Positions 34,191 through 41,215 of a stretch of 41,215 bases of DNA are shown here, in pieces. Numbering within the stretch: position 1 is the first letter of the stretch; each line of letters opens with the position of its first letter. This DNA comes from Legionellaceae bacterium (lineage in GTDB: Bacteria; Pseudomonadota; Gammaproteobacteria; Legionellales; Legionellaceae), in assembly GCA_030148065.1 (NCBI GenBank), contig JASBUC010000054.1, positions 1 through 41,215 on the forward strand. The letters run 5' to 3'. The notes under the pieces are model-generated. The model saw nothing but the letters and a program-made list of their open reading frames with translations, was not told the DNA's origin and made no database searches. The translations under genes were made by a program, and so were the position numbers.

Positions 34191-35509
34191 GTCATTAGAA
34201 GTCTTGGATCTTGGCACCGGGTTTGGAGCTCTTGCTCATCAATGGGCAAGGCGCTGTCAAACAGAGCGCAAGAATAGGTCCTAAGGTTGTAGAGTTGCAA
34301 GAGTTCAAGTTTGTTTTTTTGTTTTAAAAAATTAGTAAAGGCCTTGTGCTCATCGTGTTCATTGCTTAAGAGCTTAATTAAACTCTGACAGGAGTGAGTA
34401 CTGGTTGAGTGACTAAAGCGCTCACTAAAAAAGGAGAGTTGTTGCCGCAGTGGGTTGCGATGTTCTTTACTAATTTCAATAAACTCAATAAAGACGTCTC
34501 TAATGTCTTCAACGCAACGTGCGTCCTCTATTTGTGACACTAAGGACGTCATCTTATCTTGTTTGTCACGTAACGATTGCTCTCGGAGCAAGGGGCGGCA
34601 GGAGAGGCGGTTTTCTGCAAGGTGCTGAACCATTAAAGCTGAGATTTCTCTAAAGAGAGGAAAGGAGTCTTCTTGTGAACTTGGTGGGGTGCCATTCTCG
34701 GCGGCTTTTAAAAATTTATCAATTTCTCTAGGGGTTTCTAAGACGCGGGTTAATTCAGCCTTGCTTGGTACCCCAACTTGTTGATGATAATGCAATAAAT
34801 AGTCTAAAAATTTGCAATCAAACGCTAGATGCGGTTTTTGCTCACTAATCTGTTTTACTTTATAGAGCGAGCCCATGACCTCGTCTGTAATGTGGCGTTG
34901 TGAAACGGTTTTAGCAGGCACATTTTGATCGAGGAAGTAAAGTGTCTCGATTAGCTCACAAGTCTTTGGTAATTTTTGTTTGTGATCATGCCACCACTTG
35001 GCTTCAAAAAAGAGGGGCAGCCTTTTAACGTAGGCGGCACTTCTTGGCGAGTGAGGGGTCGAGGTTTTAATGGCAACATCAACGTCAACACAAACGACTT
35101 TTCCTTGGGATTTTATTAAATTGCCACGGCCACAACCATCGAAGATGGTGCGTCTTGTTTCCCGGTAAATGTTTAACAAACAGGCTCGTGCCTCGGTATC
35201 ATTGGGTGCTTCTCCTTCTAAGAAGGGGCTCACCCAGTAGGCATTGCCATCATCGTCTTTTAAAACAGCCGTTGGTAAGTCTGGGTTAATCAGCTTGTAA
35301 ATGCGCTCAGCTCTTGCTGGCGAATTGAGATTGCTCTCATCGGCTTGTGGGATTTTTTTAACCCAAAAACCGCTGTATTCAGAGTCTGCCAGCAACTTTA
35401 GGGGAATGGAGGATTTAAAGACCTGATTGTAGGTACCATGCCCTAGTTCTTGCCAGTGCCAGGCGTCGTCTCGGGAAATCACTGATTTCTTTCGACGCAA
35501 TGGAATCAA
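34187..35509 (-). CDS. Protein-kinase-like orphan, candidate effector
   Basis: 440 residues from TTG 35509 (no ATG before residue 211; ribosome site weak). The N-terminal 150 residues read like a kinase lobe pair: Gly-rich loop LGHGTYNQVF (22-31), FWVKK (Lys51/52), hinge YWVSPFLEGE, a catalytic-loop-like FDGCGRGNLI (Asp124, Asn130) and VDVDVA (Asp142/144) in place of DFG. The Asp-to-Asn spacing is one residue longer than canonical. The rest (150-440) is helical and unrecognised. It overlaps dinB by ATGA and so shares its transcript. Legionella encodes many divergent kinases as effectors; a pseudokinase or an unrelated fold is possible. Confidence 0.72.
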   Translation of the reverse strand: MIPLRRKKSVISRDDAWHWQELGHGTYNQVFKSSIPLKLLADSEYSGFWVKKIPQADESNLNSPARAERIYKLINPDLPTAVLKDDDGNAYWVSPFLEGEAPNDTEARACLLNIYRETRRTIFDGCGRGNLIKSQGKVVCVDVDVAIKTSTPHSPRSAAYVKRLPLFFEAKWWHDHKQKLPKTCELIETLYFLDQNVPAKTVSQRHITDEVMGSLYKVKQISEQKPHLAFDCKFLDYLLHYHQQVGVPSKAELTRVLETPREIDKFLKAAENGTPPSSQEDSFPLFREISALMVQHLAENRLSCRPLLREQSLRDKQDKMTSLVSQIEDARCVEDIRDVFIEFIEISKEHRNPLRQQLSFFSERFSHSTSTHSCQSLIKLLSNEHDEHKAFTNFLKQKNKLELLQLYNLRTYSCALFDSALPIDEQELQTRCQDPRLLMT

Positions 35510-35628
35510 TCTTTTTATTGATTTTGGGACCTTAAAAATAGCACGTACCCCCTAAACAAAACCCCAAACAGGGTGCTAAATGAAGTCCATGTGCCCAAGA
35601 TTACAAAACTCCGTCGGTCAAGACAACA

Positions 35629-35655
35629 GTTGAAATTTAAAAAATAACCCCAATC
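35629..35655 (+). promoter_or_regulatory. Sigma-32 (heat-shock) promoter of hslVU
   Basis: GTTGAAA (35629-35635), a 12-base spacer and CCCCAATC (35648-35655), very close to the heat-shock consensus CTTGAAA...CCCCATNT. It lies 43 bases before the hslV start, exactly where regulation by RpoH is expected for this operon. Confidence 0.75.
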
Positions 35656-35698
35656 TGGACTAATTAATCAATCGATGAATTAGCTATAGGGTTAGATT

Positions 35699-36238
35699 GT
35701 GGAACAATACAGAGGAACAACCATCCTATCGGTGCGCCGTGGCAACAAGGTTGTCATTGGCGGTGATGGCCAGGTTAGTCTTGGTAATACCGTGATGAAG
35801 GGCAATGCCAAGAAAGTCAGAAGACTGTACAAAAACCGAGTGATTGCAGGCTTTGCCGGCGGTACCGCGGATGCTTTTACCTTATTTGAAAAGTTTGAAG
35901 CCAAGCTCGAAATGCACCAAGGGCATTTGGTGCGGGCAGCCGTTGAGTTGGCAAAAGATTGGCGGATGGATAAAATGCTACGGCGCTTAGAAGCTCTTCT
36001 TGCCGTTGCCGACAGTCAATCATCGCTAATCATCACCGGAAATGGGGACGTGATTGAGCCAGAAGATGGCCTCATTGCCATTGGTTCTGGAGGGCCTTTT
36101 GCTCAAGCTGCGGCTCGTGCCTTGTTGGATAAAACCAAACTAGAGCCTCGCAAGATTGTTGAGCATGGTTTAAAGATTGCAGCCGACATTTGCATCTACA
36201 CCAACAACAACCTGACCATCGAAGAAATTGTTGCCTAA
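35699..36238 (+). CDS. hslV: ATP-dependent protease HslVU, peptidase subunit
   Basis: 179 residues from GTG 35699. The N-terminus MEQYRG is removed to expose the catalytic threonine of [37 protein letters not shown] and [17 protein letters not shown] are the family signatures of this proteasome-like subunit. Two hexamer rings associate with HslU to degrade misfolded and regulatory proteins in the cytosol. It is the first gene of the hslVU operon behind a sigma-32-type promoter, and hslU starts 17 bases later. Confidence 0.96.
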   Translation: MEQYRGTTILSVRRGNKVVIGGDGQVSLGNTVMKGNAKKVRRLYKNRVIAGFAGGTADAFTLFEKFEAKLEMHQGHLVRAAVELAKDWRMDKMLRRLEALLAVADSQSSLIITGNGDVIEPEDGLIAIGSGGPFAQAAARALLDKTKLEPRKIVEHGLKIAADICIYTNNNLTIEEIVA

Positions 36239-36255
36239 GTGCTGAGAGAATTATT

Positions 36256-37584
36256 ATGACCATGACACCAAGAGAAATCGTTCAAGAATTAGACAAACAT
36301 ATTATCGGTCAGAGTGAGGCTAAACGAGCGGTCGCCATTGCCCTACGGAACCGCTGGCGCCGGATGATGATTGAAGATCCTGAGCTTCGTTCAGAAATCA
36401 TGCCAAAAAACATTTTAATGATTGGCCCTACAGGGGTCGGTAAAACAGAAATTGCTCGACGTTTGGCACGCCTTGCCGATGCCCCCTTTATTAAAGTTGA
36501 AGCAACCAAGTTCACCGAAGTTGGCTATGTTGGCCGAGAGGTTGACTCAATAATCAAAGACTTAGCCGACATTTCCGTCAAAGAAATGCGTGAAAAGGAA
36601 GTCGAGAAAGTCAAGCATCGTGCTTATGATGCAGCCGAAGAGCGGGTACTTGATGTCTTATTGCCGCCGGTTCGCGGGGTGTTTGATAACAAAGAATCCA
36701 ATGAGAAAGAAAAAGATTCCAAAGCTCGCCAAACCTTCAGAGTACAGCTAAGAGAAGGTAAGCTCGATGACAAAGAAATCGAAATAGAGCTCTCGCAAAC
36801 CTCTATTGGCGTTGAGATTATGGCGCCTCCTGGCATGGAAGAGATGACCTCACAATTACAAGGCCTGTTTCAAAACATGGGTGGTGAAAAAAAGAAAGCC
36901 CGTAAAATGAAAATTAAGAAGGCGATGAAGCTCCTGCAAGAAGAAGAGGCGGCAAAACTCATCAATGAAGATGAAATTAAAACCAAGGCCTTAGAGCGAG
37001 TCGAGCAGCATGGCATTGTCTTTATCGATGAAATTGATAAAGTGACCAAGCGTGATGGCTCCTCTGGCGGTGATGTATCCCGCGAAGGGGTGCAACGAGA
37101 CTTACTGCCTTTGGTGGAAGGCTCAACCGTCTCCACAAAATACGGCATGATTAAGACCGATCACATTTTATTTATCGCCTCTGGTGCGTTCCACGTGGCA
37201 AAACCCTCTGATTTAATAGCAGAATTACAAGGGCGACTGCCAATTCGTGTGGAATTAAAAGCCTTGACCACCGAAGACTTTACTCGGATCTTAACAGAGC
37301 CCAACGCTTCCCTAACCGAGCAATATCAAGCCCTGCTTGGGGTCGAGAAAGTCGACATCGACTTCAAAGAAGATGGCATTCAACGCTTGGCAGAAGTGGC
37401 TTGGCAGGTCAATGAACGGACTGAGAACATCGGGGCAAGGCGCTTGTATACGGTGATGGAGCGTTTGTTAGAGACGGTGTCGTTTGAGTGCTTTGACGCT
37501 AAGGTTGTCATTGACAAAGCCTATGTGAATTCGCAGCTTGCGAATTTGGTCGAGGATGAAGATCTCGCCCGCTACATTCTTTAG
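36256..37584 (+). CDS. hslU: ATP-dependent protease HslVU, ATPase subunit
   Basis: 442 residues from ATG 36256, matching the family length of about 443. The frame is open back to 36190, but those codons lie inside hslV. Walker A is GPTGVGKT (57-64), Walker B is IVFIDEIDK, and the I-domain (about 110-230) is Lys/Glu-rich with many charged helices. Sensor regions [16 protein letters not shown] and the conserved C-terminal tail EDLARYIL, which docks into HslV, are intact. It unfolds substrates with ATP and feeds them to HslV. The stop codon overlaps the first base of a 27-base direct repeat. Confidence 0.96.
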   Translation: MTMTPREIVQELDKHIIGQSEAKRAVAIALRNRWRRMMIEDPELRSEIMPKNILMIGPTGVGKTEIARRLARLADAPFIKVEATKFTEVGYVGREVDSIIKDLADISVKEMREKEVEKVKHRAYDAAEERVLDVLLPPVRGVFDNKESNEKEKDSKARQTFRVQLREGKLDDKEIEIELSQTSIGVEIMAPPGMEEMTSQLQGLFQNMGGEKKKARKMKIKKAMKLLQEEEAAKLINEDEIKTKALERVEQHGIVFIDEIDKVTKRDGSSGGDVSREGVQRDLLPLVEGSTVSTKYGMIKTDHILFIASGAFHVAKPSDLIAELQGRLPIRVELKALTTEDFTRILTEPNASLTEQYQALLGVEKVDIDFKEDGIQRLAEVAWQVNERTENIGARRLYTVMERLLETVSFECFDAKVVIDKAYVNSQLANLVEDEDLARYIL

Positions 37585-37785
37585 AGATCTTTACATCTAG
37601 CTAGGCACCGGCATATTTAGCCCTGGTTGGGAGAACTTTTTTTAAAAGGGTGCTCACGTACTGATGTACGCTGCGCTTCTTTTATAAAAAAGTTCTCCCA
37701 ACCAGGGCAAAATCTGACGGCTTGAAGATGGCTGAGGGGCCTGGCACTTCTTTCTTTTGAGATCTTTACATCTAGCTAGGCACCG
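37584..37785. repeat. 27-bp direct repeats flanking a hairpin, downstream of hslU
   Basis: Identical 27-base copies at 37584-37610 and 37759-37785, beginning GAGATCTTTACATC and ending AGGCACCG. The first starts on the last base of the hslU stop codon. Between them lie a long hairpin (37620-37708) and 50 bases of unremarkable sequence. The arrangement resembles an insertion with long target duplications or a segmental duplication of the hslU 3' flank. Confidence 0.8.
37620..37708. repeat. 89-base long hairpin (23-bp perfect arms)
   Basis: Arms 37620-37642 and 37686-37708 are perfectly complementary; they start GCCCTGGTTGGGAGAAC and end in T6. The 43-base tip contains CGTAC-TGAT-GTACG. It would fold very stably in RNA and could end hslU transcription, although the T-run is inside the stem, not after it. 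Its plan (unique arms, a homopolymer, then a small palindromic tip) parallels the element at 5835-6000. Confidence 0.75.
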
Positions 37786-37794
37786 CCATGTATG

Positions 37795-37944
37795 TGAATC
37801 CGAAGTCGAAACTAATGAGTCACACACCCTGTCTACGCCAACGTGCCACGCTTTATGCGCGGCATCCAAGAAGCCCAATAAACAAAATCCCGCGCATAAA
37901 GCGTGGGAAGTAGGGTCTTGGGGGAAACATTGAATCCGAAGTCG
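37795..37944. repeat. 14-bp direct repeats enclosing a 17-bp inverted repeat
   Basis: TGAATCCGAAGTCG occurs at 37795-37808 and 37931-37944. Between them CCACGCTTTATGCGCGG (37846-37862) and its perfect complement (37890-37906) enclose a 27-base loop. With the preceding hairpin this fills most of the 486-base gap after hslU; no gene is visible in the gap. Confidence 0.75.
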
Positions 37945-37972
37945 GGCAGCAGCGCTTGGAAAAGTCAGAATG

Positions 37973-38001
37973 TTTACTTAATCCTACTTCTTGTGTATTA
38001 T
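37973..38001 (+). promoter_or_regulatory. Promoter of the three-repeat orphan gene
   Basis: TTTACT (37973-37978), a 17-base spacer and TATTAT (37996-38001), 69 bases before the ATG. GGAGAAG follows at 38061-38067 as the ribosome site. Confidence 0.5.
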
Positions 38002-38070
38002 GTGACCACTTTTTTGTGATTAGATGGATGAGTGTGAGACTTCTCAGGATGAGTGATGTAGGAGAAGTTT

Positions 38071-39480
38071 ATGTGGCAAAAAGATGGGGACTTTAGTCGG
38101 TTCTTTGATTCAGGCGCGCCTCTAAATCGAATGAGTGAATATCATAATACGGCCTCGGGGGCGGTGATTAACTCACTCTTTATTGGTGGTTATAAAGGGG
38201 GCGGCTATCAAATTAGTGCTACAGCCAGTAGTGCTGATGCTCACCAAATACTCATCGATGCGCTTAAAAAGCATGGCTTTCCTGAACCAGATTTTATTGA
38301 TAAAGACTTAAAAACGGTGAGGATTAGGACCTCCGTTCGAAATACGATGAGTCTTTTCTTAAGGTCTCTTAAAGAGGCTGAGCCTACTATTGATGCCATC
38401 GAAGAAGAGATTTGCAGGGCACTGTCAATCAACTCCCTCAATCAGACTGAGGCTCTCGCAACATGGAATAAAGTCGGTAATTTTTCTCTCACTCATAACA
38501 ACGACACACCTCTAAGGCGTTCTTGTGAGTATCAACAATTGGCAGGCCTTGGCTTGATTAAAGAGCTCTTCATTGGAAACTATGATGATGGGGATTACCA
38601 AATCAGTGCCAAAGGCATTAGTAGTGATGCCTTTAACAAACTGAAAGAAGAAGTGGTTAAGGCAGGCTTTCCTGAGCCTTGTTATTCAGATGAGATGTTA
38701 AAAACAATTCGATTAACAACGTCTGACAAAAGCACCATGGGCATTTTCGTGCGTTCTCTTAAAAAAGCAGAGCCATCGCTTAATTTAATCGAAGAGGATG
38801 TGAGCAAGCTATTAGATATTAAGCCTGTTGATGATCGAGCCGCACTTGCAACTTGGACCAAGACTGGCAATTTTAACAGTCTTTATGACAGTGGCGCTTT
38901 TGCAAACCGAAGCCTTCGCTTTGTAACGGGTCAAAAGACGTCCTTAATCAGCGAATTTAGCTTAATGGGTTACAAAGACAACACTTACATGCTCTCCATT
39001 GCACCATCGCCAGGCGCAGAGAATTTAAAGAAAGCGCTAAAGAAAAGTGGGTTAAAACTTGAGTTTAACGAGTATATTAATCGAATTTACTTTCGCTTTG
39101 GTGGCAGTGAATATAATCAATTTGAACAACTGCTTCGGCTTCTATCTCAGCATTGCCCACAATTTGCAGAGATTAGTGAACCCTTTAAAAATGAAGTGAG
39201 CAGCACACTGCTCGCTCATCAAACGAGCTATCAACCAAACAGAAGATCGGCCTTTTTTGAAAGACCTGCTCATCGTAATTATTTCTCTGGAAGAAATAAT
39301 CGCATTTATGGCTTTCGTGACCGAGTTAGACCGCAGCTCTCATCCGAACTATTAATGCTTGACCTGTATGTCTTACTATTAAGATGCATGTTCGAGCCAA
39401 GGTTTCGCTCAAGACGTCGCTTGGTGATTGAAGGTAGCAAACCAGCACCTCGGGACACATCCCCAACGCTAAAGAGGTAA
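38071..39480 (+). CDS. Orphan protein made of three 130-residue repeats
   Basis: 469 residues with a clear GGAG site. The first 390 residues are three copies of one domain whose conserved Trp falls at residues 2, 132 and 262, exactly 130 apart. Each copy reads W-x-K-x-G-[DN]-F near its start, then a [LF]IGGYKGGGYQISA-like strand, a GFPEP or equivalent turn, an [IV]R[IL]-type strand, a LRSLK-x-AEP helix and a closing IEE helix. The third copy is the most divergent. A basic, Arg/Tyr-rich tail (390-469) follows. There is no signal peptide or membrane span. I do not recognise the repeat; it may be a binding module of an effector. Its stop lies 3 bases before a MITE-like element. Confidence 0.78.
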   Translation: MWQKDGDFSRFFDSGAPLNRMSEYHNTASGAVINSLFIGGYKGGGYQISATASSADAHQILIDALKKHGFPEPDFIDKDLKTVRIRTSVRNTMSLFLRSLKEAEPTIDAIEEEICRALSINSLNQTEALATWNKVGNFSLTHNNDTPLRRSCEYQQLAGLGLIKELFIGNYDDGDYQISAKGISSDAFNKLKEEVVKAGFPEPCYSDEMLKTIRLTTSDKSTMGIFVRSLKKAEPSLNLIEEDVSKLLDIKPVDDRAALATWTKTGNFNSLYDSGAFANRSLRFVTGQKTSLISEFSLMGYKDNTYMLSIAPSPGAENLKKALKKSGLKLEFNEYINRIYFRFGGSEYNQFEQLLRLLSQHCPQFAEISEPFKNEVSSTLLAHQTSYQPNRRSAFFERPAHRNYFSGRNNRIYGFRDRVRPQLSSELLMLDLYVLLLRCMFEPRFRSRRRLVIEGSKPAPRDTSPTLKR

Positions 39481-39483
39481 CCC

Positions 39484-39794
39484 AATATACCCATCCTAGT
39501 TCATTATGCGAAGTCTGAACTTCGATAAAGTCGCTTCATTAATACTTTGCTCCTTGACAGGTAACAAACATGCCTGCGTCTCAAAGCATTAATGCGGCAA
39601 CTTTCTCTTTGCTCAGATAGGGTCTGAAATAACGTTATTTGACTTACTCTCAGCACAACTTTGACAACAGCAGAGCTCTGAGGTTTGTTTCTCTCGATTG
39701 ATGAATAGCTTACTCTATTAAGATTGAGAGAGGGACGAACCTCGGAGCTCTGATTAAGTCAAAGCTTCGCAGAATGAACTGGTTTGGGTATATT
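39484..39794. mobile_element. 311-bp MITE-like element with nested inverted repeats and TATACCC ends
   Basis: The terminal repeats (39484-39513 and 39765-39794) match at 26 of 30 positions; they begin AATATACCC and contain GTTCATT and TGCGAAG. Inside, a second inverted repeat of about 39 bases (from CAGAGCTCTGAGG near 39669 to CCTCGGAGCTCTG near 39752) encloses a short loop. There is no ORF. The element exactly fills the gap between two convergent genes: 3 bases after one stop codon, and its last two bases lie in the stop codon of the other. The termini TATACCC...GGGTATA equal those of the element at 2159-2321. Confidence 0.7.
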
Positions 39795-40665
39795 AATTCA
39801 AAAGGGTGTTTAATGAACTGGTGTGGGCTTCTAATAGCACATCCGCTTCGTTGTCGCTTAGTAATGTATTCTTCTTTAATAAGAATAACTCTTGCATGTT
39901 GGCCCGTCGCATAGTGTTTGAATCAAAAATATAATTCTTTTTCATATAGTCATAATTGCAAACAGTTGCCTTGTTTAATCTTTGTTCAGTAAAAAAATTT
40001 ACGACTGAGTCACAATTTTGATCACTGTCATCAATAAAATGAATTTCAGGGAAGGAATGTAATGTCTTCAAAAAGACATGATTACTTTTCAATAGTTTTA
40101 GGCAAGCACCTTTATCATTACCATTGGCAAAAATAACCCCTTCTTTTATGACAACTTGTTCATCATTTAAAAGGAGAGTACAGTCTTTAAGAACTTCTTT
40201 GCTAAAAGCGACGTTTAAATCTGATAATTGTTTCAGGGTCTTGTCGATAAAAAAAGTGCTTCGTGAAGTAAGAGCGATTACCTTAACACCTTTAGTTTGT
40301 AGTTGCTTGAGTCGTTTTGCTATTTCACAGCTAGGATCTACCGGAACGAGCGTTTCCGTTACCAACTGCACTAGTTGATACAAAGTGATGGTTTTTACTT
40401 TTGCGTTTTTTGGTGAGCTTCCCTCTTCTATAAATTGCTGCATTCTGAAATGAAACCAAACAGCAAGACCAATTGTTTGTGATACCCGCCCAATGGTATC
40501 ATCAATGTCTAAGATTAAAAGCGAGTGTTTAGCAATGTTAGAGAGCATTAAGCCCATGTCTGAACAGACTATCTTTGTACACTTTTCTTGAGGTTTTTCG
40601 TCTTTAAAAAAACAAGAAGACATATTTGAGGTCGGACAGCGTTTAAAATGCGCGGACTCTAGCAT
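39793..40665 (-). CDS. HAD-superfamily protein, DUF2608-like
   Basis: 290 residues as read from ATG 40665; the start is uncertain because none of the upstream ATGs (including one at residue 15 and one at 37) has a good ribosome site. HAD motifs are visible: LLILDIDDTIG (motif I, DxDxT, about residue 52), VKVIALTSRS (motif II), a Lys in VIFANGNDKGACLKLL (motif III) and IHFIDDSDQNCDSV (motif IV). Long insertions after motif I resemble DUF2608 proteins, which occur in Legionella, Coxiella and Chlamydia relatives. A phosphatase activity is likely, the substrate unknown. There is no signal peptide. Its stop codon overlaps the MITE-like element. Confidence 0.78.
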   Translation of the reverse strand: MLESAHFKRCPTSNMSSCFFKDEKPQEKCTKIVCSDMGLMLSNIAKHSLLILDIDDTIGRVSQTIGLAVWFHFRMQQFIEEGSSPKNAKVKTITLYQLVQLVTETLVPVDPSCEIAKRLKQLQTKGVKVIALTSRSTFFIDKTLKQLSDLNVAFSKEVLKDCTLLLNDEQVVIKEGVIFANGNDKGACLKLLKSNHVFLKTLHSFPEIHFIDDSDQNCDSVVNFFTEQRLNKATVCNYDYMKKNYIFDSNTMRRANMQELFLLKKNTLLSDNEADVLLEAHTSSLNTLLN

Positions 40666-40690
40666 GATTTACTTGATAAATATACACAAT

Positions 40691-40846
40691 ACGTAAATCC
40701 TGATCTTAAAGGATGTATACATGATAAATACTCAAGCCATAAATCTCGCTCAAGGGACCAAAAGCCTCCCGATCTCAAAAGATGTATACAGAAAAAATGC
40801 TCAAGACGTAAATCCCGATCTCAAAAGATGTATATAACTATAAAAT
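40691..40846. repeat. Three imperfect copies of a short direct repeat
   Basis: The core CGATCTCAAAAGATGTATA recurs at about 40700 (variant TGATCTTAAAGGATGTATA), 40770 and 40816, with CTCAAG(A/C)CRTAAAT between copies. Spacing is 70 and then 46 bases. It fills the 172-base gap between two minus-strand genes, so it lies upstream of the HAD-like gene and could be a regulator-binding array or simple duplication. Confidence 0.6.
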
Positions 40847-41101
40847 GTTGTTGAACCAGTTAGCTAACGTCCTCCCATCCAGCGTTTCTAAACGCTTATG
40901 ACGTTCTCGGCAATAGCGACTAATGGCCTCATCAAGCTTATCAGAGGTTTTGTCAAAGTTTTGAGGATAAGGGAGCGAGACGCGCTTGTTTAAATCTTGG
41001 AAACTAATGTTTTCTAAATTAAATGAGAGCATGAACTTATTGTTACTCACAAAGACCAGTTTGCGATCTCTAAGAAGGTAACTACTTCTACCCCTCAGCA
41101 T
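40838..41101 (-). pseudogene. Short ORF, probably the frameshifted 3' end of the edge gene
   Basis: An 87-residue frame from ATG 41101, ending in ETLDGRTLANWFNNIL. Composition (LVFVSNNKFMLSFNLENISF, RYCRERHKRLETL) looks like genuine protein. The frame runs further upstream to the window edge, but there the neighbouring frame looks better (next entry). The two frames meet at GAGGGGT near 41091-41095, where one base would join them. Either the gene is broken by a frameshift, or this is a separate gene overlapping the preceding stop by 14 bases. No ribosome site is visible, which favours the frameshift. Confidence 0.45.
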
Positions 41102-41215
41102 CGATATTGCCATTAAGAGCCATTTGAATAGCCACCAATGGGTTGATACCTTTGTTAGCCATCGTTTGCAAATAACTAGAGATTCGGCAATAAGCTTTAG
41201 CATAAACTTCAGAGC
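41088..41215 (-). CDS. C-terminal end of an unknown gene entering from the right edge
   Basis: 42 codons including the stop. The frame that begins SEVYAKAYCRISSYLQ at the edge continues through TMANKGINPLVAIQMALNG and ends NIDAEG-stop at 41090-41088. This reads like a real protein, more so than the alternative frame here, whose translation is a run of Trp, Leu and Lys. The remainder is outside the window. The stop occurs at a G-run, so the true end may lie at 40838 after a one-base shift. Confidence 0.5.
   Translation of the reverse strand, partial: SEVYAKAYCRISSYLQTMANKGINPLVAIQMALNGNIDAEG

Noticed and set aside
37620..37708. Ordinary Rho-independent terminator of hslU
   Set aside because: The T-run is inside the stem rather than after it, and the 23-bp arms plus flanking 27-bp repeats fit an inserted element better; termination is still possible.
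37654..37878. 74-aa minus-strand ORF in the gap after hslU
   Set aside because: It runs through the hairpin and direct repeats and has no ribosome site or protein-like composition.
40691..40846. CRISPR array
   Set aside because: Only three degenerate copies with unequal spacing, no equal-length unique spacers and no cas genes nearby.
41102..41203. N-terminal part of the 121-aa ORF at the right edge
   Set aside because: The translation (many Trp, Leu and Lys) looks non-biological here, while the neighbouring frame gives an ordinary protein end.

Overview
The window looks like chromosome of a moderately AT-rich gammaproteobacterium, most likely a host-associated member of the Legionellales/Coxiellaceae group. 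This is inferred from gene content: gammaproteobacterial housekeeping genes (class 2 pyrD, nadC, prmB, asd, hslVU, hemL, hemJ, dinB, mltB) are interleaved with large orphan proteins of the kind that group uses as type IV effectors. These include an ankyrin protein with a cysteine-protease-like domain that recalls Legionella AnkH, a 926-residue patatin, a kinase-like protein, a DUF2608-like HAD protein and several helical or internally duplicated orphans. No secretion genes are in the window, so the effector reading stays inference.

Layout. 1-1.4 kb (-): response regulator plus a histidine kinase cut by the edge. 1.7-2.3 kb: a small membrane ORF and a 163-bp inverted-repeat element. 2.3-5.8 kb (-): operon of isovaleryl-CoA dehydrogenase, thiolase and an arginase-family enzyme. 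5.8-6.0 kb: a 166-bp nested inverted repeat. 6.1-8.7 kb (+): methyltransferase-like gene, pyrD, nadC. 8.8-10.9 kb (-): an MFS transporter with a palindrome inside its promoter, and a membrane orphan. 11.1-18.7 kb (+): a solitary murG of Clostridium-like type, a repeat-filled spacer, an M20 dipeptidase, the patatin, prmB and asd. 18.8-23.2 kb (+): helical orphan, a hydrophilic orphan with a 10-G tract in its coding sequence, the AnkH-like gene and a small membrane protein. 23.3-30.5 kb: mltB (-), hemJ (+), a 904-aa protein with a degenerate J-domain-like motif and an internal duplication, rubredoxin (-, only 58 aa), hemL and a three-gene cluster with a rhodanese. 30.6-35.5 kb (-): large acidic-tailed orphan, dinB, and the kinase-like gene overlapping dinB by ATGA. 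35.6-37.6 kb (+): hslVU behind a good sigma-32-type promoter. 37.6-41.2 kb: dense repeats, a protein made of three 130-residue repeats, a 311-bp inverted-repeat element filling a convergent gap, a HAD-like gene (-), a short repeat array and a probably frameshifted gene at the right edge.

The most unusual content is the set of non-coding inverted-repeat elements of 89-311 bp. Two of them, at opposite ends of the window, share TATACCC...GGGTATA termini and sit in convergent intergenic gaps. Next are the poly-G tract that could switch an orphan gene on and off, and the group of multi-domain orphan proteins.
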